Source of the DNA: Pseudomonas graminis
Lineage (GTDB): Bacteria > Pseudomonadota > Gammaproteobacteria > Pseudomonadales > Pseudomonadaceae
Length of the DNA stretch: 64,000 nt
Direction of reading: 5' to 3'
NCBI RefSeq assembly: GCF_001705435.1
Contig: NZ_MDEN01000064.1
Location: 124,001 to 188,000 of the forward strand
The stretch's first letter is position 1. Each line of letters starts with the position of its first letter. Both the position numbers and the translations under genes were made by a program. Below the pieces are notes generated by a model. That model was given only the letters and a program-made list of their open reading frames with translations, made no database searches and was not told the DNA's origin. Below are positions 26,119 through 34,898 of this stretch, in pieces.

Positions 26119-27528
26119 TCAGAGAGGTTTGCCACGATTGCCATGCTGGCTGACAAAGGCCTGTACGGCCTTGAGGTCATTTGGCAGGACGGTGCAGCGT
26201 TCGTCTCGCTCAAACAAATCAGACAAATGTGCAGGCAGCTCGAGCGCTTTTCCTACACCGGCCTTCAGCACGGCATCCGGGAACTTGACCGGATGCGCCG
26301 TTCCCAGAATCACCATCGGCGTATCGAGGCTGCGGCGGCAGTCCCGTGCGGCTTTCACGCCGATCGCGGTGTGCGGATCGAGCAGCTCGCCAGTGCTGGC
26401 GAATACTTCGGCGATGGTTTTGCAGGTGTCTTCGTCACTGACCGCCAGCGAATCAAACAGCTTGCGGGTTTCGGTCCAGCGTTCTTCATCCACGCTGAAA
26501 CCGCCGCCTTGCCTGAAGGTGTCCATCAGCTTGGCAATCGCGCCGCCGTTGCGACCGTGCATGTCGAACAGCAGACGCTCGAAGTTGGACGACACCATGA
26601 TGTCCATCGAAGGGGTCAACGTCGCGTGCAGGGTTTCCTTGACGTACTGATTGCCGCTCATGAAGCGGTGCAGGATGTCGTTGCGGTTGGTCGCGACCAC
26701 TAGTTGGCTGATCGGCAGGCCCATGTTGCGGGCCAGGTAACCGGCGAAGATGTCACCGAAATTGCCGGTCGGCACGGAGAACGCCACCGAACGTGCCGGG
26801 CCGCCCAACTGCAGCGACGCGTGAAAGTAGTAGACGATCTGGGCCATGATCCGCGCCCAGTTGATCGAGTTCACCGCCACCAGACGCGTGCCTTTGAGGA
26901 AGCTCTGGTCGGCGAAGCTGTTCTTGACCATTTCCTGGCAGTCGTCGAAGTTGCCTTCGATCGCGATGTTATGGATGTTCTCGCCGAAGATGGTGGTCAT
27001 CTGGCGGCGCTGAACATCGGACACGCGATTGTTCGGGTGAAGGATGAAGATATCGACGTTGTCGCAACGACGGCAGCCTTCGATGGCGGCCGAGCCAGTG
27101 TCACCGGAGGTGGCGCCGATGATGACCACACGTTCGCCGCGCTTCTCGAGCACGTAGTCCAGCAGACGACCCAGCAGTTGCAGGGCGAAATCCTTGAACG
27201 CCAGGGTCGGGCCATGGAAAAGCTCCAGCACCCACTCGTTGCCGTTGAGCTGACGCAGGGGCGCAACCGCAGCGTGGGAGAACACGCCGTAGGTTTCTTC
27301 GAGGATCTTCTTGAAATCCGCGTCCGGGATGCTGCCCGTCACAAACGGACGCATCACACGAAAAGCCAACTCGTGGTAAGGCAGGCCGGCCCAAGACGCG
27401 ATTTCTTCCTGGGTGAAACGCGGCAGGTTTTCCGGAACGTACAGACCGCCATCGCTCGCCAGACCGGTCAGCAGCACGTCTTCGAAATTCAGGGCCGGTG
27501 CCTGGCCGCGGGTACTGATATAGCGCAT
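26119..27528 (-). CDS. thrC: Threonine synthase
   Basis: PLP enzyme that converts O-phosphohomoserine to threonine, last step of the threonine pathway. The PLP lysine is in GPTLAFKDFALQLLGRLL, the phosphate-binding loop in IIGATSGDTGSAAIEG, and the sequence starts MRYISTRGQAPALNFEDVLL, typical of the proteobacterial type II enzyme. 469 residues. It follows hom (gap 142 bases) on the same strand, as in other Pseudomonas, where thrB lies elsewhere. A strong terminator ends the unit. Confidence 0.97.
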   Translation of the reverse strand: MRYISTRGQAPALNFEDVLLTGLASDGGLYVPENLPRFTQEEIASWAGLPYHELAFRVMRPFVTGSIPDADFKKILEETYGVFSHAAVAPLRQLNGNEWVLELFHGPTLAFKDFALQLLGRLLDYVLEKRGERVVIIGATSGDTGSAAIEGCRRCDNVDIFILHPNNRVSDVQRRQMTTIFGENIHNIAIEGNFDDCQEMVKNSFADQSFLKGTRLVAVNSINWARIMAQIVYYFHASLQLGGPARSVAFSVPTGNFGDIFAGYLARNMGLPISQLVVATNRNDILHRFMSGNQYVKETLHATLTPSMDIMVSSNFERLLFDMHGRNGGAIAKLMDTFRQGGGFSVDEERWTETRKLFDSLAVSDEDTCKTIAEVFASTGELLDPHTAIGVKAARDCRRSLDTPMVILGTAHPVKFPDAVLKAGVGKALELPAHLSDLFERDERCTVLPNDLKAVQAFVSQHGNRGKPL

Positions 27529-27670
27529 TGTTCAAACCTTCGGTTTGGGCGGCAAGCTTCGAGTGGCGGGCTGCAAGTCAAAGTGCTTAACCTTCAACTC
27601 CAGCCCGGGACCCAAGGCTCACCGCGGTATGATTTTGCTGTTACTTGCCGCTTAACGCTTGCGGCTGATC

Positions 27671-28975
27671 TCAGTTCAAATGCTCAACGCGGATGCGGAC
27701 AACCGGCCCGGCGACATCTTCCAGCGCTTCCAGCGCTTTGATCGCATCGTTCATGCGTTTCTCGACCACGCGGTGGGTCAGCAGAATCATCGGCACCAGG
27801 CCGTCATGTTCTTCGACTTCTTTCTGCATGATCGATTCGATGTTGATGCCGCGCTCGGACAGGATGCTCGCCACCTGCGCCAGCACGCCGGGATGATCCT
27901 TGGCCTGGATGCGCAGGTAGTAGGCACTTTCGCACGCGTCGATCGGCAGGATCGGGTGGGCCGACAGCGAGTCGGGCTGAAAGGCCAGATGCGGGACACG
28001 GTTTTCCGGATCGGTGGTCAGGGCACGGACCACGTCGACCAGATCTGCGACGACGGACGAAGCGGTCGGCTCCATGCCGGCACCTGCGCCGTAGAACAGA
28101 GTCGATCCGGCTGCATCGCCGTTGACCATCACGGCGTTCATCACACCGTTGACGTTGGCGATCAGGCGATCGGCCGGGATCAGGGTCGGGTGGACGCGCA
28201 GCTCGATACCGCTCGGCGTGCTGCGGGCGACGCCCAGGTGCTTGATCCGGTAGCCCAGCGCTTCGGCGTAATTGACGTCGGCGGTGGTCAGCTTGGTGAT
28301 GCCCTCGGTGTAGGCCTTGTCGAATTGCAGCGGGATGCCAAAAGCGATGGACGCCAGAATGGTCAGCTTGTGCGCCGCGTCGATGCCTTCGACGTCGAAG
28401 GTCGGATCGGCTTCTGCGTAACCAAGCGCCTGCGCTTCAGCGAGGACGTCCGGGAAGGTACGGCCTTTCTCGCGCATCTCGGTGAGGATGAAGTTGCCGG
28501 TGCCGTTGATGATGCCGGCCACCCAGTTGATGCGGTTGGCCGACAGGCCTTCACGAATGGCCTTGATCACCGGAATGCCGCCCGCCACTGCCGCTTCGAA
28601 GGCGACGATGACGCCCTTCTCCCGGGCCTTGGCGAAAATTTCGTTGCCGTGCACGGCGATCAGCGCCTTGTTGGCGGTGACCACGTGCTTGCCGTTTTCG
28701 ATGGCCTTGAGCACCAGTTCACGGGCGATGTTGTAGCCACCGATCAGCTCGATGACGATGTCGATTTCAGGGTTGCTCGCCACGTCGAACACGTCGGTCG
28801 TGGTCGGGGTACCGGTAATCTGGCAATTGGGGTTTGGTGTACGCATGGCAATCTGCGCCACTTCGATTCCACGCCCGGCACGGCGGGCAATTTCCTCGGC
28901 GTTACGCTTTAGCACATTGAAGGTACCGCCACCGACAGTACCCAGCCCACAGATGCCTACTTTGACCGGTTTCAC
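27671..28975 (-). CDS. hom: Homoserine dehydrogenase
   Basis: NAD(P)H-dependent reduction of aspartate semialdehyde to homoserine, the branch point to threonine and methionine. The N-terminal Rossmann motif is VGICGLGTVGGGTFNVL; the catalytic region has ANKALIAVHGNEIF and ADPTFDVEGIDAAHKL; the C-terminal ACT domain (DHPGVLAQVASILSERGINI) suggests feedback control by threonine. The start is a GTG at 28975 preceded by GGGGAG at 6 bases, giving 434 residues, rather than an ATG at 29029. It is upstream of thrC and downstream of dsbC on the same strand. Confidence 0.96.
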   Translation of the reverse strand: MKPVKVGICGLGTVGGGTFNVLKRNAEEIARRAGRGIEVAQIAMRTPNPNCQITGTPTTTDVFDVASNPEIDIVIELIGGYNIARELVLKAIENGKHVVTANKALIAVHGNEIFAKAREKGVIVAFEAAVAGGIPVIKAIREGLSANRINWVAGIINGTGNFILTEMREKGRTFPDVLAEAQALGYAEADPTFDVEGIDAAHKLTILASIAFGIPLQFDKAYTEGITKLTTADVNYAEALGYRIKHLGVARSTPSGIELRVHPTLIPADRLIANVNGVMNAVMVNGDAAGSTLFYGAGAGMEPTASSVVADLVDVVRALTTDPENRVPHLAFQPDSLSAHPILPIDACESAYYLRIQAKDHPGVLAQVASILSERGINIESIMQKEVEEHDGLVPMILLTHRVVEKRMNDAIKALEALEDVAGPVVRIRVEHLN

Positions 28976-28981
28976 TATGAA

Positions 28982-28987
28982 CTCCCC
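28982..28987 (-). promoter_or_regulatory. Ribosome-binding site fixing the GTG start of hom
   Basis: GGGGAG on the minus strand lies 6 bases upstream of the GTG at 28975 and supports this start over the upstream ATG at 29029. Confidence 0.8.
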
Positions 28988-29077
28988 ATAAAACGGCCGA
29001 CGCGAGGCCGGCCGTGGAATCAGCCGCATTCAACACGGCTCGCTATTGATGAAGCGCTGCACACAGGCCGCTTCAAT

Positions 29078-29103
29078 GTTTACCGCAGGAGGCTGCGATA
29101 AAC
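29078..29103 (-). terminator. Hairpin directly after dsbC
   Basis: On the minus strand GTTTATCGCAG (29103-29093) pairs with CTGCGGTAAAC (29088-29078), 11 pairs including one G-T, loop CCTC. No T-run follows, so it may only partly terminate or may stabilise the dsbC mRNA before hom. Confidence 0.45.
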
Positions 29104-29107
29104 GAAA

Positions 29108-29848
29108 TTACTTGGCGCCCAGCGCCAGTTTGGCCACTTGCGGCGCCGGCTGGTAGCCCGGAATCAGCTGACCGTCGGCCAACACGATGGCCGGTGTGCC
29201 GTTCACGCCGATGGACTGGCCGATCTCGAACTGTTTGGTGACCGGGTTATCGCACTTGGGCGCCTGAATATTCTTGCCGTCGACCATGCGGTCCATTGCA
29301 CCGCGGCGGTCCTTGGAGCACCACACTGCCTGGAGTTGCTCGTCACCCGGCGAACCGAGGCCCTGACGCGGGAACGCTACATAGCGCACTTCGATGCCGC
29401 GCTTGTTCAGCTCCGGCACTTCGGCGTGCAGCTTGTGGCAGTACGGGCAGGTGGTGTCGGTGAATACCGTGATGTGGGATTTGGTCTCGCCCACGGCTGG
29501 GTAGACGACCATCTCAGCGGCAGGGATGCCGTTGATGGTCTTGGAAATCGCCTGACGCTCGACTTTCTCGGTCAGGTTGACCGGCTTGCCGGCCTGCATC
29601 TGATACAGGTTGCCCTGCATCACGAACTGGCCGTCCGCACTGGCGTACAGCACGCGACCGCCTTTCAGATTGACCTCATAGAGGCCGTTCAACGGGCTGC
29701 TGGAAATGCTCTCGATGGGGATTTCCAGATTGAGCGATTCCAGGGTCTTGCGAATGGCTTTGTCGGACGCCTCATCGGCGTGGGCAAACAGGCTGAAAGA
29801 GCTGGCCAGCGCTACAACGGCAGCACCGAGAAAACGAGTGACGCGCAT
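29108..29848 (-). CDS. dsbC: Thiol:disulfide interchange protein DsbC
   Basis: Periplasmic disulfide isomerase, kept reduced by DsbD. Residues 1-24 are a signal peptide (MRVTRFLGAAVVALASSFSL). Residues about 25-85 form the dimerisation domain; the thioredoxin domain has the active-site CPYC in VFTDTTCPYCHKLHAEVP and the cis-Pro loop in GVNGTPAIVLADG. A second cysteine pair (AVWCSKDRRG and IQAPKCDNPV) matches the structural disulfide of DsbC. 246 residues. It lies 104 bases after xerD start-side neighbour xerD and upstream of hom on the same strand, the usual Pseudomonas order xerD-dsbC-hom-thrC. Confidence 0.96.
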   Translation of the reverse strand: MRVTRFLGAAVVALASSFSLFAHADEASDKAIRKTLESLNLEIPIESISSSPLNGLYEVNLKGGRVLYASADGQFVMQGNLYQMQAGKPVNLTEKVERQAISKTINGIPAAEMVVYPAVGETKSHITVFTDTTCPYCHKLHAEVPELNKRGIEVRYVAFPRQGLGSPGDEQLQAVWCSKDRRGAMDRMVDGKNIQAPKCDNPVTKQFEIGQSIGVNGTPAIVLADGQLIPGYQPAPQVAKLALGAK

Positions 29849-30015
29849 GAAAACTCCTCGAGCGGTGAGCAGACGGGCCGGGCTGAAAACGGGTGGCGAA
29901 ACCGCACCAGGATGTTTTCAGGGCCTTGATCTGCGAAACCGGCAAAGCCTATCACATAAGGCTCGCAAGGCCGACGCCCGCCGATGTAAGACAGGTCGCA
30001 AATTACTGAAGTCAT

Positions 30016-30912
30016 CTACCCCCTCGGGTGGTGCTTCGCATGCATTTCCTGCAACCGCGCGCGGGCGACGTGGGTGTAGATTTGCGTCGTCGACAGATCA
30101 CTGTGACCGAGGAGCATCTGCACGACGCGAAGATCGGCGCCGTGGTTGAGCAAGTGCGTGGCAAAGGCGTGACGCAGGGTGTGTGGCGAGAGGGACTTGC
30201 CGATGCCGGCGACTTTGGCCTGGTGCTTGATGCGGTGCCAGAAGGTCTGGCGGGTCATCTGCTCGCCGCGCTGGCTGGGAAACAGCACGTCGCTGGGGCG
30301 GCCGTTGAGCAATTCGTGGCGGGCGTCGCGCATGTAGCGCTCGACCCAGACGATGGCTTCCTCCCCCATCGGCACCAGCCGCTCTTTGCTGCCCTTGCCC
30401 ATGATGCGCAGCACGCCCTGGCGCAAGTTGACCTGTTCAAGCGTCAGGCTGATCAGCTCAGTCACCCGCAGTCCGCAGGCGTAGAGCACTTCAAGCATCG
30501 CCCGGTCACGCTGGCCGATGGCGTCGCTCAGGTCGGGCGCAGCCAGCAACGCTTCGACGTCGGCTTCGGACAAGGATTTGGGAAGTGGCTTACCCAACTG
30601 TGGCATGTCGACCTGCAACGTAGGGTCGACCGCGATCAGCTTTTCTCTGAGCAGGTAGCGATAGAAGCCACGCACGCCGGAAAGCAGTCGCGCTGTCGAG
30701 CGAGGCTTGTAGCCGTTGTCGACCCGCCATCCGAGGTGATCGAGAATCGCCTCCCGACTGACACTCATCAGGTCCACGCCCTGCTCCTGCAACCAGCCGT
30801 TGAACAGTGCGAGGTCGCTGCGATAGGCATGGCGCGTGTTGTCCGACAGCCCTTTCTCCAGCCACAGAGCGTCAAGGAAGCGGTCGATCATGGGATGGTC
30901 AATGGCGGGCAT
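30016..30912 (-). CDS. xerD: Site-specific tyrosine recombinase XerD
   Basis: With XerC resolves chromosome dimers at dif. 298 residues, start MPAIDHPMIDRFLDALWLEK at the ATG at 30912 (an upstream start at 30993 overruns the family N-terminus and overlaps the rplS terminator). The N-terminal SAM-like core-binding domain spans about 1-100; catalytic residues are Arg in LYACGLRVTELISL, Lys in IMGKGSKERLVPMG, the HxxR in LSPHTLRHAFATHLLNHG, His in LLGHSDLSTTQIYTH and the nucleophile Tyr in that same IYTH. It is a housekeeping recombinase, not a mobile-element integrase. Confidence 0.97.
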   Translation of the reverse strand: MPAIDHPMIDRFLDALWLEKGLSDNTRHAYRSDLALFNGWLQEQGVDLMSVSREAILDHLGWRVDNGYKPRSTARLLSGVRGFYRYLLREKLIAVDPTLQVDMPQLGKPLPKSLSEADVEALLAAPDLSDAIGQRDRAMLEVLYACGLRVTELISLTLEQVNLRQGVLRIMGKGSKERLVPMGEEAIVWVERYMRDARHELLNGRPSDVLFPSQRGEQMTRQTFWHRIKHQAKVAGIGKSLSPHTLRHAFATHLLNHGADLRVVQMLLGHSDLSTTQIYTHVARARLQEMHAKHHPRG

Positions 30913-30992
30913 GGGTTCTGACTTGGGGGGTGGAAACCGGTGGCAGTTTTTCATACTTGCGAAGGCGGGACAAAACCGAATGCCAGAAAGCA

Positions 30993-31018
30993 AAAAAGCA
31001 GCCCGTAGGCTGCTTTTT
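30993..31018. terminator. Terminator of the rpsP-rplS operon
   Basis: AAAAAGCAGCC (30993-31003), loop CGTA, GGCTGCTTTTT (31008-31018): an 11-bp stem that includes A and T runs on both sides. It lies 23 bases past the rplS stop (minus strand). Confidence 0.92.
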
Positions 31019-31040
31019 CATTCGCATGGGAAGACTGAGA

Positions 31041-31391
31041 TTAAACCAGTTTTTCCTTGATGCGAGCTGCTTTACCGGACAGGTCACGCAGGTAGTACAG
31101 CTTGGCCTTGCGAACGTCGCCGCGACGTTTCACAGCCATGCTGTCGATTTGCGGGCTGTAGGTCTGGAAAGTACGTTCAACGCCAACACCGTTGGAGATT
31201 TTACGAACAGTGAAAGCACTGTTCACACCACGGTTACGCTTGGCGATAACAACGCCTTCGAACGCCTGCAGACGAGCGCGGTCGCCTTCCTTCACTTTCA
31301 CCTGAACGACAATGGTGTCGCCCGGGGCAAAGGGAGGGATCTCTTTGGTCATCTGCTCTGCTTCGAGTGCAAGGATGATTTTGTTAGTCAT
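31041..31391 (-). CDS. rplS: 50S ribosomal protein L19
   Basis: 116 residues, MTNKIILALEAEQMTKEIPP to RDLSGKAARIKEKLV, with the L19 signature GVGVERTFQTYSPQIDSM and KRRGDVRKAKLYYLRDLSG. It sits at the 30S-50S interface. Last gene of the rpsP-rimM-trmD-rplS operon, 43 bases after trmD, followed by a strong terminator. Confidence 0.98.
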   Translation of the reverse strand: MTNKIILALEAEQMTKEIPPFAPGDTIVVQVKVKEGDRARLQAFEGVVIAKRNRGVNSAFTVRKISNGVGVERTFQTYSPQIDSMAVKRRGDVRKAKLYYLRDLSGKAARIKEKLV

Positions 31392-31434
31392 GCTGTGCTC
31401 CTAAGGTAAATCGGTTCGATCTACCATCGATACG

Positions 31435-32187
31435 TTAACTATCGTCCCGCTCGCGGAGGTATTCCGCCAGCAGCTTCTTCTCTTCTCCAGAAAGCGAGCG
31501 GCTTTCCAGAAGATCGGCGCGTCGTTCATAGGTCCGCCCAAGGGACTGCTGTAAACGCCAACGCCGGATGTGTGCGTGATTGCCACTAAGCAATACGTCG
31601 GGAACACGCTGATCCGCATACACCTCCGGTCGGGTGTAGTGCGGGCAATCCAGCAGACCATCCGTGAAGGAATCTTCCTCAGCGGAATCTACATGCCCTA
31701 AAGCTCCAGGCAGCAGTCGCGTAACCGCATCTATCAGGACCATGGCCGGCAGCTCACCGCCAGATAACACATAGTCGCCAATCGACCACTCTTCATCGAC
31801 ATGAGCTTCAATGAAACGCTCGTCGACGCCTTCATAACGACCGGCAATCAGGATAAGTGCTTCTTCCTGCGCCAGTTCGCGTACCGCAGACTGATCCAGC
31901 TTGCGGCCTTGTGGCGACAGGTAAATCACCTTCGCCGCATCCCCCGCCGCCTGCCTGGCCTGAGCCAGAGCATCTTCGAGGGGCTTGATCTTCATCACCA
32001 TGCCAGGGCCACCGCCAAACGGGCGATCGTCCACAGTGTGATGTCGATCAGTGGTGTAATCCCGCGGATTCCAACAGGTCAGCTGCAACAGCTCCTGTTT
32101 CACCGCACGGCTGGTGATGCCGTATTCGCTGATGGCGGAAAACATCTCGGGAAACAGCGTGATGACTTCTATGCGCAGGCTGGCCAT
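31435..32187 (-). CDS. trmD: tRNA (guanine-N1)-methyltransferase TrmD
   Basis: Makes m1G37 in tRNAs reading CNN and others, preventing +1 frameshifting. The SPOUT-type trefoil-knot region is visible: DRPFGGGPGMVMKIKPLEDA, YLSPQGRKLDQ, IAGRYEGVDERFIE and DYVLSGGELPAMVLIDAVTR. The C-terminal helical domain has RLQQSLGRTYERRADLLESR. 250 residues. It starts three bases after rimM. Confidence 0.97.
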   Translation of the reverse strand: MASLRIEVITLFPEMFSAISEYGITSRAVKQELLQLTCWNPRDYTTDRHHTVDDRPFGGGPGMVMKIKPLEDALAQARQAAGDAAKVIYLSPQGRKLDQSAVRELAQEEALILIAGRYEGVDERFIEAHVDEEWSIGDYVLSGGELPAMVLIDAVTRLLPGALGHVDSAEEDSFTDGLLDCPHYTRPEVYADQRVPDVLLSGNHAHIRRWRLQQSLGRTYERRADLLESRSLSGEEKKLLAEYLRERDDS

Positions 32188-32190
32188 TGC

Positions 32191-32727
32191 TTAGAAATCC
32201 GCGTCCCATTCCACCTTCATCTCGCCTGCAACCAGATCAACTGCCAACACGCATTGCTCCGTATAGGGCAAAAGGCGTTCGCGATCATCCAGACTGCCTG
32301 CGCAGGGTTTGACCACCATTACATCGTTTGCGCCGGTTTCCAGAAGATGATCGACCTTCCCGAGCAATTGCCCAAGACCGTCAATGACCTTCAGACCTTC
32401 AAGCTGGTACCAGTAGTACTCGCCGTCGGTCAATTCAGGGAACAGGTTGCGCGGCACGCAAATCTCATAACCGGCCAGAAGACGAGCTTCTTCACGATCA
32501 TCAAGACCCTTGAGCTTGGCGACCAGGAACTTGTCGTTCCCGCGTCCACTGACCAGCTCGACCTGTTTCACATTGCCTTCGCGCTTGAGCGTCCAGGTTC
32601 TGTACTGCAACAGGTTTTCAGTCGGATCAGTAAAGGAATACACCTTCACTTCGCCGCGAACGCCGTGTACCGAGTAAATCTTGCCGATGACGATCAGATC
32701 GTCGGCGGAAGCTGGCGTCGCGTTCAT
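32191..32727 (-). CDS. rimM: Ribosome maturation factor RimM
   Basis: Binds S19 in assembling 30S subunits and is needed for 16S processing. The N-terminal beta barrel has VIGKIYSVHGVRGEVKVYSF; the C-terminal PRC-type barrel has YYWYQLEGLKVIDGLGQLLG. 178 residues. It lies five bases after rpsP and three bases before trmD, so it is tightly co-translated. Confidence 0.97.
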   Translation of the reverse strand: MNATPASADDLIVIGKIYSVHGVRGEVKVYSFTDPTENLLQYRTWTLKREGNVKQVELVSGRGNDKFLVAKLKGLDDREEARLLAGYEICVPRNLFPELTDGEYYWYQLEGLKVIDGLGQLLGKVDHLLETGANDVMVVKPCAGSLDDRERLLPYTEQCVLAVDLVAGEMKVEWDADF

Positions 32728-32732
32728 ATTGC

Positions 32733-32984
32733 TCAGGCCGCAGCCTTGGCAGATTCCTTCAACAGCGAAGCAACACGCTCAGAAGGTTGTGCACCAACGC
32801 TCAGCCAGTAGGCCAGACGCTCTTGGTTCACGGACAGACGGATTTCCTGACCACGGGCAACCGGGTTGAAGAAACCGATTTGTTCCTTGTGGGAACCGTC
32901 ACGTGGGTTGCGGCTGTCGGTGACAGTCAGGTGGTAGAACGGGCGCTTTTTAGAGCCGCCAAGGGCAAGACGGATTGTTAGCAT
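32733..32984 (-). CDS. rpsP: 30S ribosomal protein S16
   Basis: 83 residues, MLTIRLALGGSKKRPFYHLT followed by VTDSRNPRDG and IGFFNPVARGQ, the typical Pseudomonas S16. I placed the start at the ATG at 32984; a start at 33056 would add a non-homologous leader that contains the operon's untranslated region. First gene of rpsP-rimM-trmD-rplS; a good promoter lies at 33057-33084. Confidence 0.98.
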   Translation of the reverse strand: MLTIRLALGGSKKRPFYHLTVTDSRNPRDGSHKEQIGFFNPVARGQEIRLSVNQERLAYWLSVGAQPSERVASLLKESAKAAA

Positions 32985-33056
32985 TGAACAATTTTCCTGT
33001 AGTCGGTGCTGCAAATCTAAGATGCACAGCGGGCATGGGTGCCCGAAAGGCCGCAT

Positions 33057-33084
33057 ATTCTAAGGAATATCCGGATTTTTGCAA
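33057..33084 (-). promoter_or_regulatory. Promoter of the rpsP operon
   Basis: On the minus strand TTGCAA (33084-33079), a 16-base spacer and TAGAAT (33062-33057). Transcription would begin near 33050, about 65 bases upstream of rpsP. Confidence 0.65.
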
Positions 33085-33200
33085 ATGACTTTTTCCGGCG
33101 TACGCCGTCAGGCCACTTAGATCTGCCGTGGAGCCGTCAGCGAGGACGGCGGTGAGCGCCTGCCTGAGCAGGCCATCGGGACGGTTGCCCCCATGAATGA

Positions 33201-33223
33201 CGCGCGGGAATCACTCCCGCGCG
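33201..33223 (-). terminator. Hairpin after ffh
   Basis: CGCGCGGGA (33201-33209), loop ATCAC, TCCCGCGCG (33215-33223): a perfect 9-bp GC-rich stem eight bases past the ffh stop. The T-run is poor (TCATTC), so termination strength is uncertain. Confidence 0.6.
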
Positions 33224-33230
33224 ATGCAAT

Positions 33231-34607
33231 TTACATTTTGGGCATACCGCCGCCGGGCAACATTCCGCCCATGCCGCGCATCATTTTTGCCATGCCGCCC
33301 TTGGTCGAAAACTTTTTCATCATCTTCTGCATCTGTTTGTGCTGCTTGATCAGACGACCGATGTCCTGCACCTGGGTGCCCGAACCCATGGCGATACGGC
33401 GTTTGCGTGAACCGCTGATCAGCTCAGGGTCGCGACGCTCGGCCGGGGTCATCGAATTGATGATGGCTTCCATTTGCTTGAACTGCTTTTCGGCGGCGCC
33501 TTGTGCGTTACCCATCTGCGACAGGTTCACGCCACCGATGCTTGGCAGCTTGTCCATGAGCCCGCCCAGGCCGCCCATGTTCTTCATTTGTTGCAGCTGA
33601 TCGCGGAAGTCTTCGAGGTCGAAGCCCTTGCCCTTCTTCAGCTTCTTGGCCAGCTTGTCGGCCTTGTCCTTGTCGAGGGTCTGTTCGGCCTGCTCGATCA
33701 GGCTGAGCACATCACCCATACCGAGGATGCGCGATGCGATACGGTCCGGATGGAAAGGCTCCAGCGCCTCGCTCTTCTCGCCCATGCCGATGAACTTGAT
33801 CGGCTTGCCCGTAATGGCGCGCACCGACAGTGCAGCACCGCCACGGGCATCGCCGTCGACCTTGGTCAGGATCACACCGGTCAGCGGCAGCGCATCACCA
33901 AACGCCTTGGCGGTGTTCGCAGCATCCTGGCCGGTCATCGCGTCGACGACGAACAGCGTCTCGGCCGGCTTGACCGCCGCGTGCAGCGCCTGGATCTCGC
34001 CCATCATCTCGGCGTCGATGTGCAGACGACCGGCGGTGTCGAGGATCACGACATCAATGAACTTGAGCTTGGCTTCTTTAATAGCCGCTTCGGCAATGTC
34101 GACCGGCTTCTGGCTGATGTCGGACGGGAAGAACGTCACGCCGATGTCGTTGGCCAGGGTTTCCAGTTGCTTGATCGCGGCCGGACGATAGACGTCCGCC
34201 GACACCAGCATCACGGTTTTCTTTTTGCGTTCTTTCAGGAATCGGGCGAGCTTGCCGGCAGTGGTGGTCTTGCCCGCACCTTGCAGACCCGCCATCAGGA
34301 TGACCGCCGGCGGCGTGACGTTGAGTGTCAGCTCTTCGTTGGCCGCCCCCATCATCTCTTCCAGCTCGGCCTGGACAATCTTCACGAACGCCTGGCCCGG
34401 CGTCAGGCTGCGCGACACCTCGGTGCCGACGGCGCGCTCCTTGATGCGATTGACGAAGTCTTTGACAACCGGCAAGGCGACGTCGGCTTCAAGCAGCGCC
34501 ATACGCACTTCACGCAGTGTGTCCTTGATGTTGTCCTCGGTCAGCTTGGCTTTACCAGTGACCTGGCGCAGCGTCTGCGAGAGACGATCTGTCAGATTTT
34601 CAAACAT
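33231..34607 (-). CDS. ffh: Signal recognition particle protein Ffh
   Basis: SRP GTPase that targets inner-membrane proteins during translation with 4.5S RNA and FtsY. N domain (1-90), G domain with P-loop MAGLQGAGKTTTAGKLA, DTAGRLHID, TKVDGDARGGAALS, and a methionine-rich M domain from about 300 (QMKNMGGLGGLMDKLP, KQMQKMMKKFSTKGGMAKMM) ending in GMGGMLPGGGMPKM. 458 residues is normal. Confidence 0.98.
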   Translation of the reverse strand: MFENLTDRLSQTLRQVTGKAKLTEDNIKDTLREVRMALLEADVALPVVKDFVNRIKERAVGTEVSRSLTPGQAFVKIVQAELEEMMGAANEELTLNVTPPAVILMAGLQGAGKTTTAGKLARFLKERKKKTVMLVSADVYRPAAIKQLETLANDIGVTFFPSDISQKPVDIAEAAIKEAKLKFIDVVILDTAGRLHIDAEMMGEIQALHAAVKPAETLFVVDAMTGQDAANTAKAFGDALPLTGVILTKVDGDARGGAALSVRAITGKPIKFIGMGEKSEALEPFHPDRIASRILGMGDVLSLIEQAEQTLDKDKADKLAKKLKKGKGFDLEDFRDQLQQMKNMGGLGGLMDKLPSIGGVNLSQMGNAQGAAEKQFKQMEAIINSMTPAERRDPELISGSRKRRIAMGSGTQVQDIGRLIKQHKQMQKMMKKFSTKGGMAKMMRGMGGMLPGGGMPKM

Positions 34608-34785
34608 GCGTGATCCTTTGGGTTCGTGCTGAACCCCGATTGATGCGGCCAGGCCCGTAGCGGCCTTTTTCAGTCGGCTGGCGAGATCGCGACGCCCGCT
34701 CTTCAGAGAGTCGCTATTGAAATAGGGACGCTATAAAGGCGGCTGAAACAGCGATCGGCTAGCCTGTGGCTTGAGCAGGTCGCGG

Positions 34786-34791
34786 ATTATA
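34786..34791 (-). promoter_or_regulatory. Possible ffh -10 box
   Basis: TATAAT on the minus strand, about 180 bases upstream of the ffh ATG. The upstream -35 (TGTCCG at 17 bases) is weak. The 291-base gap 34608-34898 otherwise shows only a short AGGCC-CGTAGC-GGCCT stem near 34652-34668 with a T-run on the plus strand that has no plus-strand gene upstream. Confidence 0.4.
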
Positions 34792-34898
34792 GCGAAGACT
34801 CCAGCGCACGGACACCACGGCGTCTCCTTCTGTAGTCTTTCGTGAAATGCGCGTTTTATGCCAAACTCACCGGCTTTCGAGCACGCCCAACAGGATCT

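Noticed and set aside
34649..34668. Terminator-like AGGCC/GGCCT stem with T-run on the plus strand
   Set aside because: No plus-strand gene precedes it; the stem is only five base pairs.
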